Positions 37,617 to 47,246 of a stretch of DNA of 64,000 nt are shown piece by piece. The stretch is from Lysobacterales bacterium (GTDB lineage Bacteria > Pseudomonadota > Gammaproteobacteria > Xanthomonadales > Xanthomonadaceae): NCBI GenBank assembly GCA_014946745.1, contig JADCRD010000001.1:2478427-2542426 (forward strand), read 5' to 3'. The notes below the pieces were generated by a model. That model was not told where the DNA came from and ran no database searches. It saw nothing but the letters and a program-made list of their open reading frames with translations. The translations under genes and the position numbers were made by a program. Within the stretch, counting starts at the first letter, position 1, and each line of letters starts with the position of its first letter.

Positions 37617-37662
37617 TTCTCCCCTCTCCCCTTGCGGGAGAGGAGCCGGGGGAGAGGGGTGA
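37617..37662. repeat. CT/GA-rich inverted repeat
   Basis: Two nested arms: CTCCCCTCTCCCC pairs with GGGAGAGG, and with the outer GGGGGAGAGGGG, round the loop TTGCGGGAGAGGAGCC. This pattern is a common dispersed intergenic element in Lysobacterales; only one copy is in this window. Confidence 0.6.
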
Positions 37663-37756
37663 AACCCACCTCACGCCCACCCTGCTCCTCGGGAAACCGG
37701 CTTGTGACGAGCGGGCGTGAATGGCACAGAGCCGCCCAACCGACAGGTCGCGCCGA

Positions 37757-38467
37757 TCACGCAATCCCCAGCGCAGCCTCGATCTCGTCGACGATGCCGT
37801 TCGCGGCGAGCCGCGGATCGGCCGCCTGCCGTATCGGCCGTCCCACCACGATGTAGTCGGCGCCCGCGGCAAACGCTTCGGCTACGCCGACCGTGCGCTT
37901 CTGATCATCTCCGACCGGGCCGCCAGGACGGATGCCCGGGCAGACGATCAGGAACTCCGAACCGCGCGCGGCGCGCAGCTTGCCGGCTTCCTGACCTGAC
38001 GCGATCACCCCGTGGCAGCCGGCCGCCTGCGCCAGCGCCGAACGCGCCAGCACCTGCTCGGCCGGGCTGCGACTGATGCCGTCGGACGCGAGATCACCGG
38101 CGTCCATCGACGTCAGCACGGTCACCGCGAGGATCTTCATGCCCCCCGCAGCCTCCGCGGCGGCGCGCATCATCGCCGGCTGCTGACCGTGGATGGTGCA
38201 GAAGTCGACCGGCCAGCGCGAAAGACCTCGCACCGCATGGCCTACCGTCGCCGGCACATCGTGGAACTTGAGATCGACGAAGATCCGCTTGCCGGTGTCC
38301 GCGAGCTTTTCGAGTACGCGGAAGTAGTCGCCCGAGCTCAGCAGCTCCATGCCGATCTTGTAGAAGGCCACGCTGTCGCCGAGGCGTTCGATCCAGGCGT
38401 CGGCCTCGGCGGCGGTCGAGACGTCGAGGGCGAAGATCAGGCGCTGGCGGGCGGGGATGCGTGACAT
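37757..38467 (-). CDS. pyrF: Orotidine 5'-phosphate decarboxylase
   Basis: A 236-residue TIM-barrel enzyme for the last step of UMP synthesis. The catalytic DxKxxD is '[17 protein letters not shown]', with '[20 protein letters not shown]' at the start and 'CPGIRPGG' near the phosphate site. It is a single gene; the rep helicase gene upstream has the same direction with a 192-bp gap containing a dispersed repeat. Confidence 0.97.
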   Translation of the reverse strand: MSRIPARQRLIFALDVSTAAEADAWIERLGDSVAFYKIGMELLSSGDYFRVLEKLADTGKRIFVDLKFHDVPATVGHAVRGLSRWPVDFCTIHGQQPAMMRAAAEAAGGMKILAVTVLTSMDAGDLASDGISRSPAEQVLARSALAQAAGCHGVIASGQEAGKLRAARGSEFLIVCPGIRPGGPVGDDQKRTVGVAEAFAAGADYIVVGRPIRQAADPRLAANGIVDEIEAALGIA

Positions 38468-38543
38468 GGCGGGCTCGGGCAGCGGAAGTGCGAACGCATT
38501 CTAGTCGCGCGGGATCGGAACGCGGCGCAGGCGCGCGAGTGCC

Positions 38544-38604
38544 GGTGGGTCGAGACCCACCCTATGGTCTGCCGTAGGTCGGGCCAAGCGAAGCGCGGCC
38601 CAAC
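38544..38604. repeat. Dispersed palindrome repeat between pyrF and rep
   Basis: GGTGGGTCGAGACCCACC (38544-38561) is followed by GTAGGTCGGGCCAAGCGAAG and GCGGCCCAACG. It is a shortened version of the units at 30114 and 30282 (same first palindrome and last hairpin, middle part lost). Confidence 0.8.
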
Positions 38605-38659
38605 GCCGCGGACTCGACACACACGGAACGGATCGGATCTGCCAAAAGCCAGCCGGAAC

Positions 38660-40642
38660 TCAGTCGCCGAACAAGGCGGCCAGCTTGGCGAGGCTCGCGG
38701 CGGCGACATCCTCTCGGCGCTCGGCATCCTTCTCCGCGTCGCGACCGACCCAGTGCAACTCGGCAGCCGGGATCTCGCTGAGGAAACGACTGGGTTCGTT
38801 CTTCGAGACTTCGCCGAAGCGCTTGGCGCGCTTTGGATAGGACAGATGCAGCAGTTCCTTGGCGCGGGTGATGCCCACGTACATCAGGCGGCGCTCTTCC
38901 TCGATCTTGCCTTCGTCCAGGCTCGCGTCGTGCGGCAGCGAGCCCTCGTGCACGCCGACGATGAACACGTAGCGGAACTCCAGGCCCTTGCTGCCGTGCA
39001 GGCTCATCAGGCGCACGCTCTCGCCCGGGTCGTCGCGATCGGCGTGGCTGAGCAGAGCAAGCTGGGCCGCGAGCTCGCCCGGGCCACCGCCGCCGCGCGC
39101 GGCCTCCAGCCAGCCGGCGAGCTCCTCCAGATTGCCGCGGCGGCGCTGGAACAGGCTGTCGTCTCTTGATGTCGCGCGCACTTCGGCGAGCAGGCCGGAG
39201 TCTTCGATCAGCTTGCGACACAGGTCCGCCGCCGGCAGCGCGTTCGAGAGCTGGCGAAAGCGGCGGATCAGCTGCACGAAGCCATCCAGCGCCGCCGAGG
39301 GTCGTGCCGGCAGCACCTTCAGCACCTCGTTGCGCTCGGCGGCCTTTAGCAGGCCCTCATGGCGCTGGCCGGCAAGCTCGCCGAGCTTGGCCAGGGTGGT
39401 GCTGCCGATCTCGCGCTTGGGCGAAGTGACCGCGCGCAGGAAGGCGGCGTCGTCGTCGGGGTTCGCAACCAGGCGCAGCCAGGCCAAGGTGTCCTTGACC
39501 TCGCCGCGATCCAGAAACGCCGTGCCGCCGGCCAGGTGATACGGAATGCGCAGGAGCTGCAGAGCTTTCTCCAGCGGCCGCGACTGATGGTTGCCGCGGA
39601 ACAGCACGGCGAAGTCGCTCCACGGCGCGCGGTGCTTCTCGGCGAGATGCGAGATCTCCGCGGCCACGCGCTCGGCCTCGTGCTCGTCATCGCGACACTC
39701 GAACACGCGGATCGGCTCGCCCTCGCGGTGTTCACTCCACAGGGCCTTCAGATGTTCGTGCGGGTTGTTGGCGATCAGCGCATTGGCCGCGCGCAGGATG
39801 CGCTTTGCGCAGCGGTAGTTCTGCTCCAGCTTGATCAGACGCAGGTTCGGGTAGTCGACGCTGAGCTGGTTCAGGTTCTCGGGATTCGCACCGCGCCAGG
39901 CGTAGATCGACTGGTCGTCATCGCCCACGCAGGTGAACATGCCGCGCGGTCCGGCCAGCAGCTTGACCATCGCGTACTGCGCGGGATTGCTGTCCTGATA
40001 CTCGTCGACCAGCAGATAGCGCAGGCGCTCGCGCCAGGTCCGCTGCAGGTCCTCGCTGCCGGCGAGCAGGGCCACCGGCAGGCGGATCAGGTCATCGAAG
40101 TCCAGCGCATTGAAGGCGCCCAGGCGGCGCTGGTACTCGGCATAGATCTCCGCCGCCTCGCGCTCCCGCGGACTGCGCGCCGCCGCCATCGCCTGCTCGG
40201 GCGAGAGCACATCGTTTTTGGCGCGCGAGATCAGACCGCGTACGCCGTCGACCACGTCCGGCTTGGCCCCCTTGGGCAGCAGCTCCTTGAGCAGCGACGT
40301 GCTGTCGTCGGAATCGAAGATCGAAAAGCCGCGGCGCAGGCCGGCGGCCTCGTGCTCGATCTGCAGGAACTTGAGCCCCATCGAATGGAAGGTGCAGACC
40401 GTGAGCTCCTGCGCCTGCTCGGACTTCATCAGCTTGCCAACGCGCTCGCGCATTTCGCGCGCGGCCTTGTTGGTGAAGGTGATCGCGGCGATCTTGTTCG
40501 GCGCCAGATGGTCCTCGCGCACCAGCCGCACGATCTTCTCGGTGATCACCTTGGTCTTGCCCGAGCCGGCGCCAGCCAGCACCAGCAAAGGACCACTGCG
40601 ATAGGCCACCGCGGCGGCCTGCTGGGGGTTCAATCCGGACAT
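38660..40642 (-). CDS. rep: ATP-dependent DNA helicase Rep
   Basis: A 660-residue superfamily 1A 3'-5' helicase that helps the replisome past obstacles. Motif I is 'LVLAGAGSGKTKVITEKI', Ia 'AITFTNKAAREMRERV', II 'YLLVDEYQDSNPAQY', III 'VGDDDQSIYAWRGA', IV 'LEQNYRCAKRIL', V 'VRLMSLHGSKGLEF' and VI 'EERRLMYVGITRAKELL'. The length fits Rep better than UvrD (about 720). Confidence 0.95.
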   Translation of the reverse strand: MSGLNPQQAAAVAYRSGPLLVLAGAGSGKTKVITEKIVRLVREDHLAPNKIAAITFTNKAAREMRERVGKLMKSEQAQELTVCTFHSMGLKFLQIEHEAAGLRRGFSIFDSDDSTSLLKELLPKGAKPDVVDGVRGLISRAKNDVLSPEQAMAAARSPREREAAEIYAEYQRRLGAFNALDFDDLIRLPVALLAGSEDLQRTWRERLRYLLVDEYQDSNPAQYAMVKLLAGPRGMFTCVGDDDQSIYAWRGANPENLNQLSVDYPNLRLIKLEQNYRCAKRILRAANALIANNPHEHLKALWSEHREGEPIRVFECRDDEHEAERVAAEISHLAEKHRAPWSDFAVLFRGNHQSRPLEKALQLLRIPYHLAGGTAFLDRGEVKDTLAWLRLVANPDDDAAFLRAVTSPKREIGSTTLAKLGELAGQRHEGLLKAAERNEVLKVLPARPSAALDGFVQLIRRFRQLSNALPAADLCRKLIEDSGLLAEVRATSRDDSLFQRRRGNLEELAGWLEAARGGGGPGELAAQLALLSHADRDDPGESVRLMSLHGSKGLEFRYVFIVGVHEGSLPHDASLDEGKIEEERRLMYVGITRAKELLHLSYPKRAKRFGEVSKNEPSRFLSEIPAAELHWVGRDAEKDAERREDVAAASLAKLAALFGD

Positions 40643-40747
40643 GCGAGGGGATCTGTAGGGGCCGACCGCGCGCGCGGCCTCGGGGTCGCCATTCTAGTGG
40701 CCGCACGGCGCGTACAGGGTACGGCGCAGCCGCCGACCCCGCGCGGT

Positions 40748-43234
40748 TCAGGGCGGCGAGACCGCCGCCTCGATCGCCTCGAAGCCGCTGCGGAACAGCG
40801 CATCGGCATCGACGCTGTGGGCCGCGCTGATGACGGCTGGCTCGAAGTCTGCGCTGCCGGCATAGCTGAACTGCAGGCTGCGCGGTCCTGCCGCGCCCAG
40901 GCTCAGCGTGCAGCCGCCCGCGACCACGGGCGCGGAGCAGGTCTCGCCCGGTCCCGCCGTCACCGTGACGGTGCCACCCGGGCTGCCGGCCGCCGGCGGC
41001 AGCACCTCCACGGCCCAGCGCACCTGCAGCGCCGAATTGACCGGCGAAGGCTGCGGGTACAGTCCAGTCACGCGCAGCGCGGTCGCTCCACGCAGCACGC
41101 TCTGGCTGCCGCTGGCGCTACTGGCCGTGAAGTTGGCGTTGCCGGCATAGCTGGCCTGCAGCGAGCGGGTGCCCGCCCCACCGGAACTCAGCCGGCAGCT
41201 GCCGGCGCCACCGGACAGGAAGGCGGTGCAGGCGCCCACCCCTTCGCTGACCTGCACGCCGCCGTCGGGGATGACATTCGGGCTCTCGACACGCACCAAC
41301 AGGTCGTAAGGCTGGCCCACGCGCACCGGCGAGGGCGTCACCGACTCGATCCGCAGGCTGGTGCTCGCCGGGTTGACCTGATGCGTCAGGCTGGCGCTCG
41401 CCGCATTGAAGTTCGGCGTCTGTGCAAAGTTCAGATTGAGGCTGCGGCTTCCCGCGCCGAACAGGGTGAGGGTGCAGGCGCCTGCAGTGGCACTCGCGCT
41501 GCAGTTCTCGCCCCCCGGCACCGCTGCGACTGTGACGGTACCGACCGGACTGGCCGTACTCGGCGCCTGCGCGGCCAGGCCGAAGTTCACGGTCACCGTC
41601 TGGCCATGCGCGGACGGCGTCGGCTGCACGCCGCTGCTGGCGAACACCGCACTGGCACGCGCGATGACATGGCTGGCCGTGCCGCTGCTGGCAGCGAAAC
41701 TGCCGCTCGGCGTGTAGCTCGCGGTGAGCGCGCGCGTACCGGCAAGGATCGATGGCATCACGCAGCTCATGCTCCCGCCGGACAGCGTCGCCTGGCAGCT
41801 GTTGCTGCCGTCGCTGACCTGCACGCTGCCGGTCGGTGTGCCGGTGTTCGCCGCCACGCTCACGTTGACCGTGTAGCTCTGGCCGACCACGGTGCTGCTC
41901 GGCACCCGCGAGGTAATGGTCGTGGTGGTCGCGGCGGTATTGCTCACGCTGTGGCTGGCCGTGCCCTCGCTGTAGTCGAACCCGCCGCGCCCGAGATAGC
42001 GCGCGGTCAAGGTGCGCGGGCCGGCGCTGCCGCCCGGCATCACGCAGCTGCCCTGCCCGTTCATCGCACTGGCAAGCTCGAAACTGCAGCTCGCCCCCTG
42101 GCCGTCGTCCACTTCCACAGTACCGAAGGGATTGCCGCTGATGCTGATGCCGTTGGCTTCCTCCACTCGCACGCTGACCGTATAGCTCTGGCCGACGGGG
42201 CTCGGGTTCGGCGAAGTCGAGCTGATCTGGGTGACCGTGTTGGGACCCGGCGAGTAGTACCAGTTGATCTGCGAGTTCATCGCGATCTGCGCCTGGGTGA
42301 TGCGCCACTGGCTGGTGTTGTTGTTGATCGCCAAGGCACTGACGCCGCACACGGCGAAGCCGGTGCTGGTGTCGATGCGGATGCGCACATTGCAGTCGGT
42401 ATTGGAGGGGTTGGAGAGCCGACCCACGTAGCGCAGCTGGTAGCGGTAGTCGTCGCTGTTGCCCTGCACCCGGTTCAGGCCGGAGCGCGCGAAGCGGATC
42501 GTCATCAGGTCGTCGTGGTGCAGATGCCGCTTGGCCTCGCGGGCCGGCGTACCCTGCTGCATCACCGCCTCGGAGTTGGCGAAGCCCAGCGCCGCCATCA
42601 CGCTGCGGTCCGCATTGGCAGCGAAGCGATGACCGGACGGCAGGAGGTTCAGCTCGCGCGCCATCGTTGTACTGTCGGCAATCGCGTTGAACAGCCCGGG
42701 ATTGTTCTGCCCGCGCAGATACCAGTGCAAGTTGACATCATCGCCGCGCAGGTCGTCGCGCGAGCCGTGGATACCGTCATTGCCTGCGGCCTGGTTGAGC
42801 ACGCCGTCAGCGCCAACGCCGGATTTGGTGCCATTGGCCTGCGGATCGTTGAAGCCCGATTCGCTGGCGTGATTGACATGGTTCAGGCCCTGGCAGTGGC
42901 CCAGCTCATGCAGCAGCACAGACTCGAAGTCGTAGCCCGACGCGATGTCGGTCGCGTTGTTCAGCGCATAGTTGTCGGCGCCCAGCGAACGCCCACGGTT
43001 CCAGGTATCAATGGCCTTGATCACGGCCGGCTCGGCCTCGGAGGTCAGGCTGCTGTTGACGCTGCGATCGAGGCAAACGGTCAGGTCCGGCCGCTCGCCG
43101 CCGGTACCGCTGTAAACCTGCGGATGGGTCACCGCATCGGGGTAGTCCTCGGCGAAGATGAAGGCGCCAGCGCTGGCGCCGCCGCTCGCCAGCAGACCCA
43201 GCACCGCCCAAGGCAGGCCGCGCAGGGCGCTCAT
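40748..43234 (-). CDS. Secreted metzincin-type metalloprotease with five Ig-like repeats and C-terminal LFRSGFE motif
   Basis: An 828-residue exported protein. A signal peptide (about 1-23) is followed by a catalytic domain with zinc motif 'HELGHCQGLNH' (His109, Glu110, His113, His119) and a plausible Met-turn at Met225 ('EAVMQQG'), then 'RHLHHDDLMTIRFARSG'. These are the features of matrixin-like metzincins. From about 325 to 815 come five Ig-like repeats, each with a Cys pair and a 'G.R.L...Y' strand ('GPRTLTARY', 'GTRALTASY', 'GSRSLNLNF', 'GTRSLQASY', 'GPRSLQFSY'). The end 'ADALFRSGFEAIEAAVSPP' resembles the end of the lipoprotein at 43995. It overlaps the preceding gene by 4 bp. Confidence 0.85.
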   Translation of the reverse strand: MSALRGLPWAVLGLLASGGASAGAFIFAEDYPDAVTHPQVYSGTGGERPDLTVCLDRSVNSSLTSEAEPAVIKAIDTWNRGRSLGADNYALNNATDIASGYDFESVLLHELGHCQGLNHVNHASESGFNDPQANGTKSGVGADGVLNQAAGNDGIHGSRDDLRGDDVNLHWYLRGQNNPGLFNAIADSTTMARELNLLPSGHRFAANADRSVMAALGFANSEAVMQQGTPAREAKRHLHHDDLMTIRFARSGLNRVQGNSDDYRYQLRYVGRLSNPSNTDCNVRIRIDTSTGFAVCGVSALAINNNTSQWRITQAQIAMNSQINWYYSPGPNTVTQISSTSPNPSPVGQSYTVSVRVEEANGISISGNPFGTVEVDDGQGASCSFELASAMNGQGSCVMPGGSAGPRTLTARYLGRGGFDYSEGTASHSVSNTAATTTTITSRVPSSTVVGQSYTVNVSVAANTGTPTGSVQVSDGSNSCQATLSGGSMSCVMPSILAGTRALTASYTPSGSFAASSGTASHVIARASAVFASSGVQPTPSAHGQTVTVNFGLAAQAPSTASPVGTVTVAAVPGGENCSASATAGACTLTLFGAGSRSLNLNFAQTPNFNAASASLTHQVNPASTSLRIESVTPSPVRVGQPYDLLVRVESPNVIPDGGVQVSEGVGACTAFLSGGAGSCRLSSGGAGTRSLQASYAGNANFTASSASGSQSVLRGATALRVTGLYPQPSPVNSALQVRWAVEVLPPAAGSPGGTVTVTAGPGETCSAPVVAGGCTLSLGAAGPRSLQFSYAGSADFEPAVISAAHSVDADALFRSGFEAIEAAVSPP

Positions 43235-43797
43235 CGCGAAACCTCGGCGCGGAGGTCCGGCAGCGCATCGAGCGCCAACACCTCGCCGATCGTCTCGGCC
43301 AGAAGCGCCAGCTCCTTCGACTGCGGGTGCAGCTCGGCCTGCTGGAAAATCGATTCGGCCTTGAGCTCGATCGTTTCCCCGCCCGCAGCCAGACGCAGCA
43401 CGTAGCCGGTCGGGTGCGAGATGTGGGTGCGCCGCAAATCGCCCAGCGCCTGGGCGCGCTGAGCCAGGTCCGCTTCGGCTTCACGCAGCGCGCGCGCCGG
43501 ATCGCTGGCGCGCAACTCGGCGTCGCTGGCAAGGCGCTGTATGGCGCGCAGCGCCGAGGCATCGATGCGCGCAGCGTACGTCCCCGGCTGGCGATGAAAC
43601 GGGGGCCGCCGCACCTCCACGCAGCCATCGGCGTGCACGCGGATCCGGTGCAGACGATCAAAGCCTTCGCCGCGATCACTGGTCACGCGCAGCTCGACCA
43701 GCAGGGGCTGGGCATCCGCACAGGCCGCGACCGCATTGAAGGAGACGCCACCGCACACGGACACACTCAAGAGAACTCGGGCAGCGATGGCGCGCAT
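43231..43797 (-). CDS. Secreted protein of unknown function co-translated with the metalloprotease
   Basis: A 188-residue protein with a signal peptide (MRAIAARVLLSVSVCGGVSFNAVAA). The body holds 'LLVELRVTSDRGEGFDRLHR' and 'GYVLRLAAGGETIELKAESIF', a beta-rich fold without recognised catalytic residues. Its stop overlaps the start of the metalloprotease gene (ATGA), so it may be a chaperone, inhibitor or partner of that protease. This is inference from coupling only. Confidence 0.7.
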   Translation of the reverse strand: MRAIAARVLLSVSVCGGVSFNAVAACADAQPLLVELRVTSDRGEGFDRLHRIRVHADGCVEVRRPPFHRQPGTYAARIDASALRAIQRLASDAELRASDPARALREAEADLAQRAQALGDLRRTHISHPTGYVLRLAAGGETIELKAESIFQQAELHPQSKELALLAETIGEVLALDALPDLRAEVSR

Positions 43798-43994
43798 GGC
43801 GAACGGGAGGGCAGAAGGGGCGCCAAGTTTCTCCGAACCGCGGTCGCCGCGCGTGAGGCTGCCGACCAGCGCAGTAAGGCGGGGGCCGAAGGGTTTGGCG
43901 CGGCCACCCTCACGGAATCACGGACGGCCGCCGCGCTTGTTAAGGCGGCGCGAACGGGCGCATCCTTCGCAAAACGTGTGCCCAGGGGGCCTTC

Positions 43995-46286
43995 ATGTCT
44001 TTCCGTTCGACGCGGATGCGTCTCGCCGCGGCAGTGGCGATCGCCTGCACAGTCTCCGCCTGCATGGCACCGGTCCGCAGTGAGTATGCGGACAGCGAAT
44101 ACCGCAAGCGCGGCGCCGAGCCGGTCGACCCGGCGGAATACAGAGAGCCGGTGCTGCCGCCCGAACGCCCTGACAAGCAGCGCCTGCTGGGCGCACCGCC
44201 CTCGGCGCTGGCCTGGATCGAACGCGGCCCGGCGCCCACCCGCAGCGCCCAGGTCAGGGTGCCGCCGAACAACGAAGTCTGCGGGGGTATCCAAGCGCTG
44301 GCACCACATCCGACCAATGCCAACATCCTCTACATCGGCGCGGTCAACGGCGGCATCTGGCGCACCGGCAACGCACTGGCAGCCTCGCCCACCTGGACGC
44401 CGCAGACCGATCAGCTGCCCTCGCAGTCGATCGGCGCTCTGGCGTTCGACCCGACCGACACGAGCCATCAGACACTGGTCGCAGGCCTCGGCCGCTGGAG
44501 CAACTTCGCCCAGCGTGGCGATGACGAAGTCGGCGTGTATCGCACCACCAACGGTGGTACCACCTGGACCCAGCTCGGTGCCAGCGCCCTGCTCGGTCAG
44601 AAGATGGTCGCGGTCTGGCCACGCGGTGCGACGATCCTCGCGGCCGCCCGCAACGGCGGCCTGTGGCGGAGCACCGATACGGGCGCGAGCTGGTCCCTGG
44701 TCTCGGGCACCGGCGGACTGCCGGCGGGCGGCATCGGCGACATGGCGGCGCATCCTGATGCGCCGCTTCGCGTCTACATCTCGGTGCTCGGCGCGACGCG
44801 CAACGTGCTGCGCAGCGATGACGGTGGCGCCACCTGGACCGATATCAGCGCCGGCATCACAGCGATGGGCAGCAGCAGCGGCAATGTCCGGCTGGCGGTA
44901 GGACCCGGCGCCAGCGGCGCGGTATTCGTCGCCGTCGTCAACACCGGCGCCCTCGCCGGGGTATTCCGTTCGGCCAACCAGGGCACCAACTGGACGGCGA
45001 TGGACGTACCTCCCGTGCATCCGGGCACACAGGGCGTGGTCAACACCTCGATCGTGGTCGATCCGGGCAATCCGAACCTGGTCTACATCGGCGGCGACCG
45101 GATCACCGCCTCGCCCTTCACTGCCAACATCCGACGCGGCGATGCGACCGCTGTCGCCGGCAGCCAGTTCACCACCATCATGGACGCCAACGCCGGCAAC
45201 ACGACGCCGCATGCCGACAGCCGCAACATGGCCTTCGACGTCAACGGCAATCTGCTGCAGGTCGACGATGGCTGCATCTACCGGCGCGCGACGCCGACCT
45301 CGTCCGCCGGCACCTGGGCCTCGGTCGCCGGCAATCTCAAGGTGATGGAGGTGCACGACCTCGACCACGACCGTGTCTCCGACATCCTGGTGATCGGCAC
45401 GCAGGACAACGGAACGCACATGCAGCAGGCAGCGACCAACCCGATCTGGGTGTCGATCAACGGTGGCGATGGCGGCGACGTCGCCATCGAGGATTCGGGC
45501 ACCGACGGGTTGCGCTTCATCAGCTCGCAGAATCTCGGCGGCTTCCGTCGCGCCACCTACAGCGCCGCCAATGCGCAGACCGCGAACGTTTCGGTCCCGA
45601 CCGGCGGCATCGTCACCGACCCGCAGTTCGTGACACCCGTGGAAGTCAACGTCGACGATCCAGGCCGGATGCTCGTCGGTGGAATCAACACGCTCTACGA
45701 GTCCAGCAACGCCAATGCGGGATCGCCAACCCTGGCCTCGATCGGAGGCCCGGGCGCCAACCGCAACGCGATGGCGTACGGCGCCAGCGGCAACCCCGGC
45801 GTCGCCTATGTGGGGCGCGGCAGCCAGGTGTTCCAGCGCACCGCCGGCGGCTTCGTCGCCACCACCGCCCTGCCCGCGGGCGCATCGACCGTTACCGATG
45901 TCGCGCTGGATCCGATCAACCCGGCCCGGGTCTGGGCGATCGACGACAACCAGGTGTTCTTCTCGTCGAACAGCGGCACCAGCTGGACCGACATCACCGG
46001 CAACCTGCCCGCGATCAGCTCGCAGGACTTCCGCACCATCGAGTTCATCCACGCGGACGGCGCGGTGCCGGCACGGATTGCGCTGGGCACGCGCTCGGGT
46101 GTCTACGCGGCGACCAGCGGCACCGGCGACTGGGCGCTGTTCGGTGATTTCCTGCCCGACGTACTGGTGTTCGACCTGCGCTACGTGCACGACCAGCGCA
46201 CCCTGTATGCCGGCACGCTTGGGCGCGGCGTGTGGTCGCTGAGGGTCGTGGCGGGCAGTCTGTTCTCGAACGGGTTCGAGCCCTGA
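43995..46286 (+). CDS. Asp-box (BNR) beta-propeller lipoprotein with C-terminal LFSNGFE motif
   Basis: A 763-residue lipoprotein (lipobox 'VSAC', Cys23). At least five Asp-box repeats are visible: 'YRTTNGGTTWTQ', 'WRSTDTGASWSLV', 'LRSDDGGATWTDI', 'FRSANQGTNWTAM' and 'FFSSNSGTSWTDI'. They fit a sialidase- or VPS10-like seven- to ten-bladed propeller. No sialidase catalytic Arg triad or Tyr/Glu pair is evident. The last residues are 'GSLFSNGFEP'. It is divergent from the metalloprotease pair with a 197-bp spacer. The likely role is extracellular binding; the substrate is unknown. Confidence 0.8.
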   Translation: MSFRSTRMRLAAAVAIACTVSACMAPVRSEYADSEYRKRGAEPVDPAEYREPVLPPERPDKQRLLGAPPSALAWIERGPAPTRSAQVRVPPNNEVCGGIQALAPHPTNANILYIGAVNGGIWRTGNALAASPTWTPQTDQLPSQSIGALAFDPTDTSHQTLVAGLGRWSNFAQRGDDEVGVYRTTNGGTTWTQLGASALLGQKMVAVWPRGATILAAARNGGLWRSTDTGASWSLVSGTGGLPAGGIGDMAAHPDAPLRVYISVLGATRNVLRSDDGGATWTDISAGITAMGSSSGNVRLAVGPGASGAVFVAVVNTGALAGVFRSANQGTNWTAMDVPPVHPGTQGVVNTSIVVDPGNPNLVYIGGDRITASPFTANIRRGDATAVAGSQFTTIMDANAGNTTPHADSRNMAFDVNGNLLQVDDGCIYRRATPTSSAGTWASVAGNLKVMEVHDLDHDRVSDILVIGTQDNGTHMQQAATNPIWVSINGGDGGDVAIEDSGTDGLRFISSQNLGGFRRATYSAANAQTANVSVPTGGIVTDPQFVTPVEVNVDDPGRMLVGGINTLYESSNANAGSPTLASIGGPGANRNAMAYGASGNPGVAYVGRGSQVFQRTAGGFVATTALPAGASTVTDVALDPINPARVWAIDDNQVFFSSNSGTSWTDITGNLPAISSQDFRTIEFIHADGAVPARIALGTRSGVYAATSGTGDWALFGDFLPDVLVFDLRYVHDQRTLYAGTLGRGVWSLRVVAGSLFSNGFEP

Positions 46287-46534
46287 GAGCGCGCTGACTC
46301 CCGCACGCCGGTGAATGGCGCCGACCCAGGCGCGGTCGCCGGCGATGGCGGAACGCAGCAGACCGCGCGCCACAAGCGCGGTGCGGCGACCGCAGAGTGT
46401 CCGGTGCCTCCATCAGGCACCCTGCCGCAGTGGCGAGTTGACGTTGGCGCATGCGCCGACGCCTCGCGCCGCTTGGCCCGCGTAGGACGCGTTCGGGCAT
46501 ACTCCCGCCGCTTTCCGCCGGCACGGAACCGATC

Positions 46535-47155
46535 TTGGCCAAGCTCTACTACTACTACTCGGCGATGAACGCCGGGAAGACCACGACCCTGCTGCAGAGC
46601 GCGCACAACTACCACGAGCGCGGCATGCGCACGCGCATCTTCACACCACGCCTGGACAACCGCTACGGCGCCGGCATCGTCGCCTCGCGCATCGGCCTGC
46701 AGGCGACCGGTGTGATATTCGACCGTGAAGACGATCTGCTGGGCATGACCCAGCGCGACATCGCGGTGCACGGGCCGCTGCACTGTGTGCTGGTCGATGA
46801 AGCCCAGTTCATGAGCAAGGCCCAGGTCTGGCAGATCACCGAGATCGTCGACCGTCTGAAGATCCCGGTACTGGCCTACGGGCTGCGCACCGACTTCCGC
46901 GGCGAGCTGTTCGAGGGCAGCCAGTACCTCTTGGCCTGGTCCGATTCGATCACCGAGATCAAGACCATCTGCCACAGCGGCAAGAAAGCGACCATGGTCG
47001 TGCGCGTCGACGAGAACGGCAGAGCGGTGTCGGAAGGCCCCCAGGTCGAGATCGGCGGCAACGAGCGCTACGTATCGGTGTCGCGCGCAGAGTTCAAGGC
47101 GATCATGGAAGGCCGGCACGCCATCGAGCCGCAGCAGCCGCGCCTGCCTCTGTAG
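46535..47155 (+). CDS. tdk: Thymidine kinase
   Basis: A 206-residue type II thymidine kinase for pyrimidine salvage. It has the P-loop '[15 protein letters not shown]', '[13 protein letters not shown]', '[20 protein letters not shown]' and the thymidine loop '[12 protein letters not shown]'. The Cys pair '[10 protein letters not shown]' keeps only one Cys of the usual CxxC zinc site. The start is taken as TTG (46535), giving (M)[14 protein letters not shown] as in E. coli Tdk; an upstream ATG at 46451 adds a non-conserved basic tail. Confidence 0.95.
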   Translation: MAKLYYYYSAMNAGKTTTLLQSAHNYHERGMRTRIFTPRLDNRYGAGIVASRIGLQATGVIFDREDDLLGMTQRDIAVHGPLHCVLVDEAQFMSKAQVWQITEIVDRLKIPVLAYGLRTDFRGELFEGSQYLLAWSDSITEIKTICHSGKKATMVVRVDENGRAVSEGPQVEIGGNERYVSVSRAEFKAIMEGRHAIEPQQPRLPL

Positions 47156-47246
47156 CTCAACGCAATGATTTAACGAAGACCTAACCCGCCTCGACGGCGC
47201 GCCGACCTACAGTGCGTCAGTCCACCCACCGCCCTTGGCCGCCAGG

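Larger units (their letters stand above)
37282..37756. other. Intergenic region after rpsT with hairpins and a purine/pyrimidine inverted repeat
   Basis: Besides the rpsT terminator there is a leftward terminator-like hairpin ACGGGAG-N10-CTCCCGT (37386-37409), with TTCTTGTTT on the minus strand, possibly for pyrF. There is also an inverted repeat at 37617-37662 (CTCCCCTCTCCC... / ...GGGGGAGAGGGG). I see no gene. Confidence 0.55.

Noticed and set aside
39359-43405. Plus-strand open frame of 1348 codons
   Set aside because: A shadow of rep and the metalloprotease gene in GC-rich DNA; composition rich in Arg, His and Ala with no domain.
43767-46373. Minus-strand open frame of 868 codons
   Set aside because: A shadow of the propeller lipoprotein gene; no ribosome site or family features.
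46438-46503. tdk promoter TTGACG at 46438 or TTGGCC/CATACT near 46473-46503
   Set aside because: TTGACG is too far from the CATACT, and the nearer TTGGCC pair has a 19-bp spacer with a poor -35, so neither is listed as a feature.
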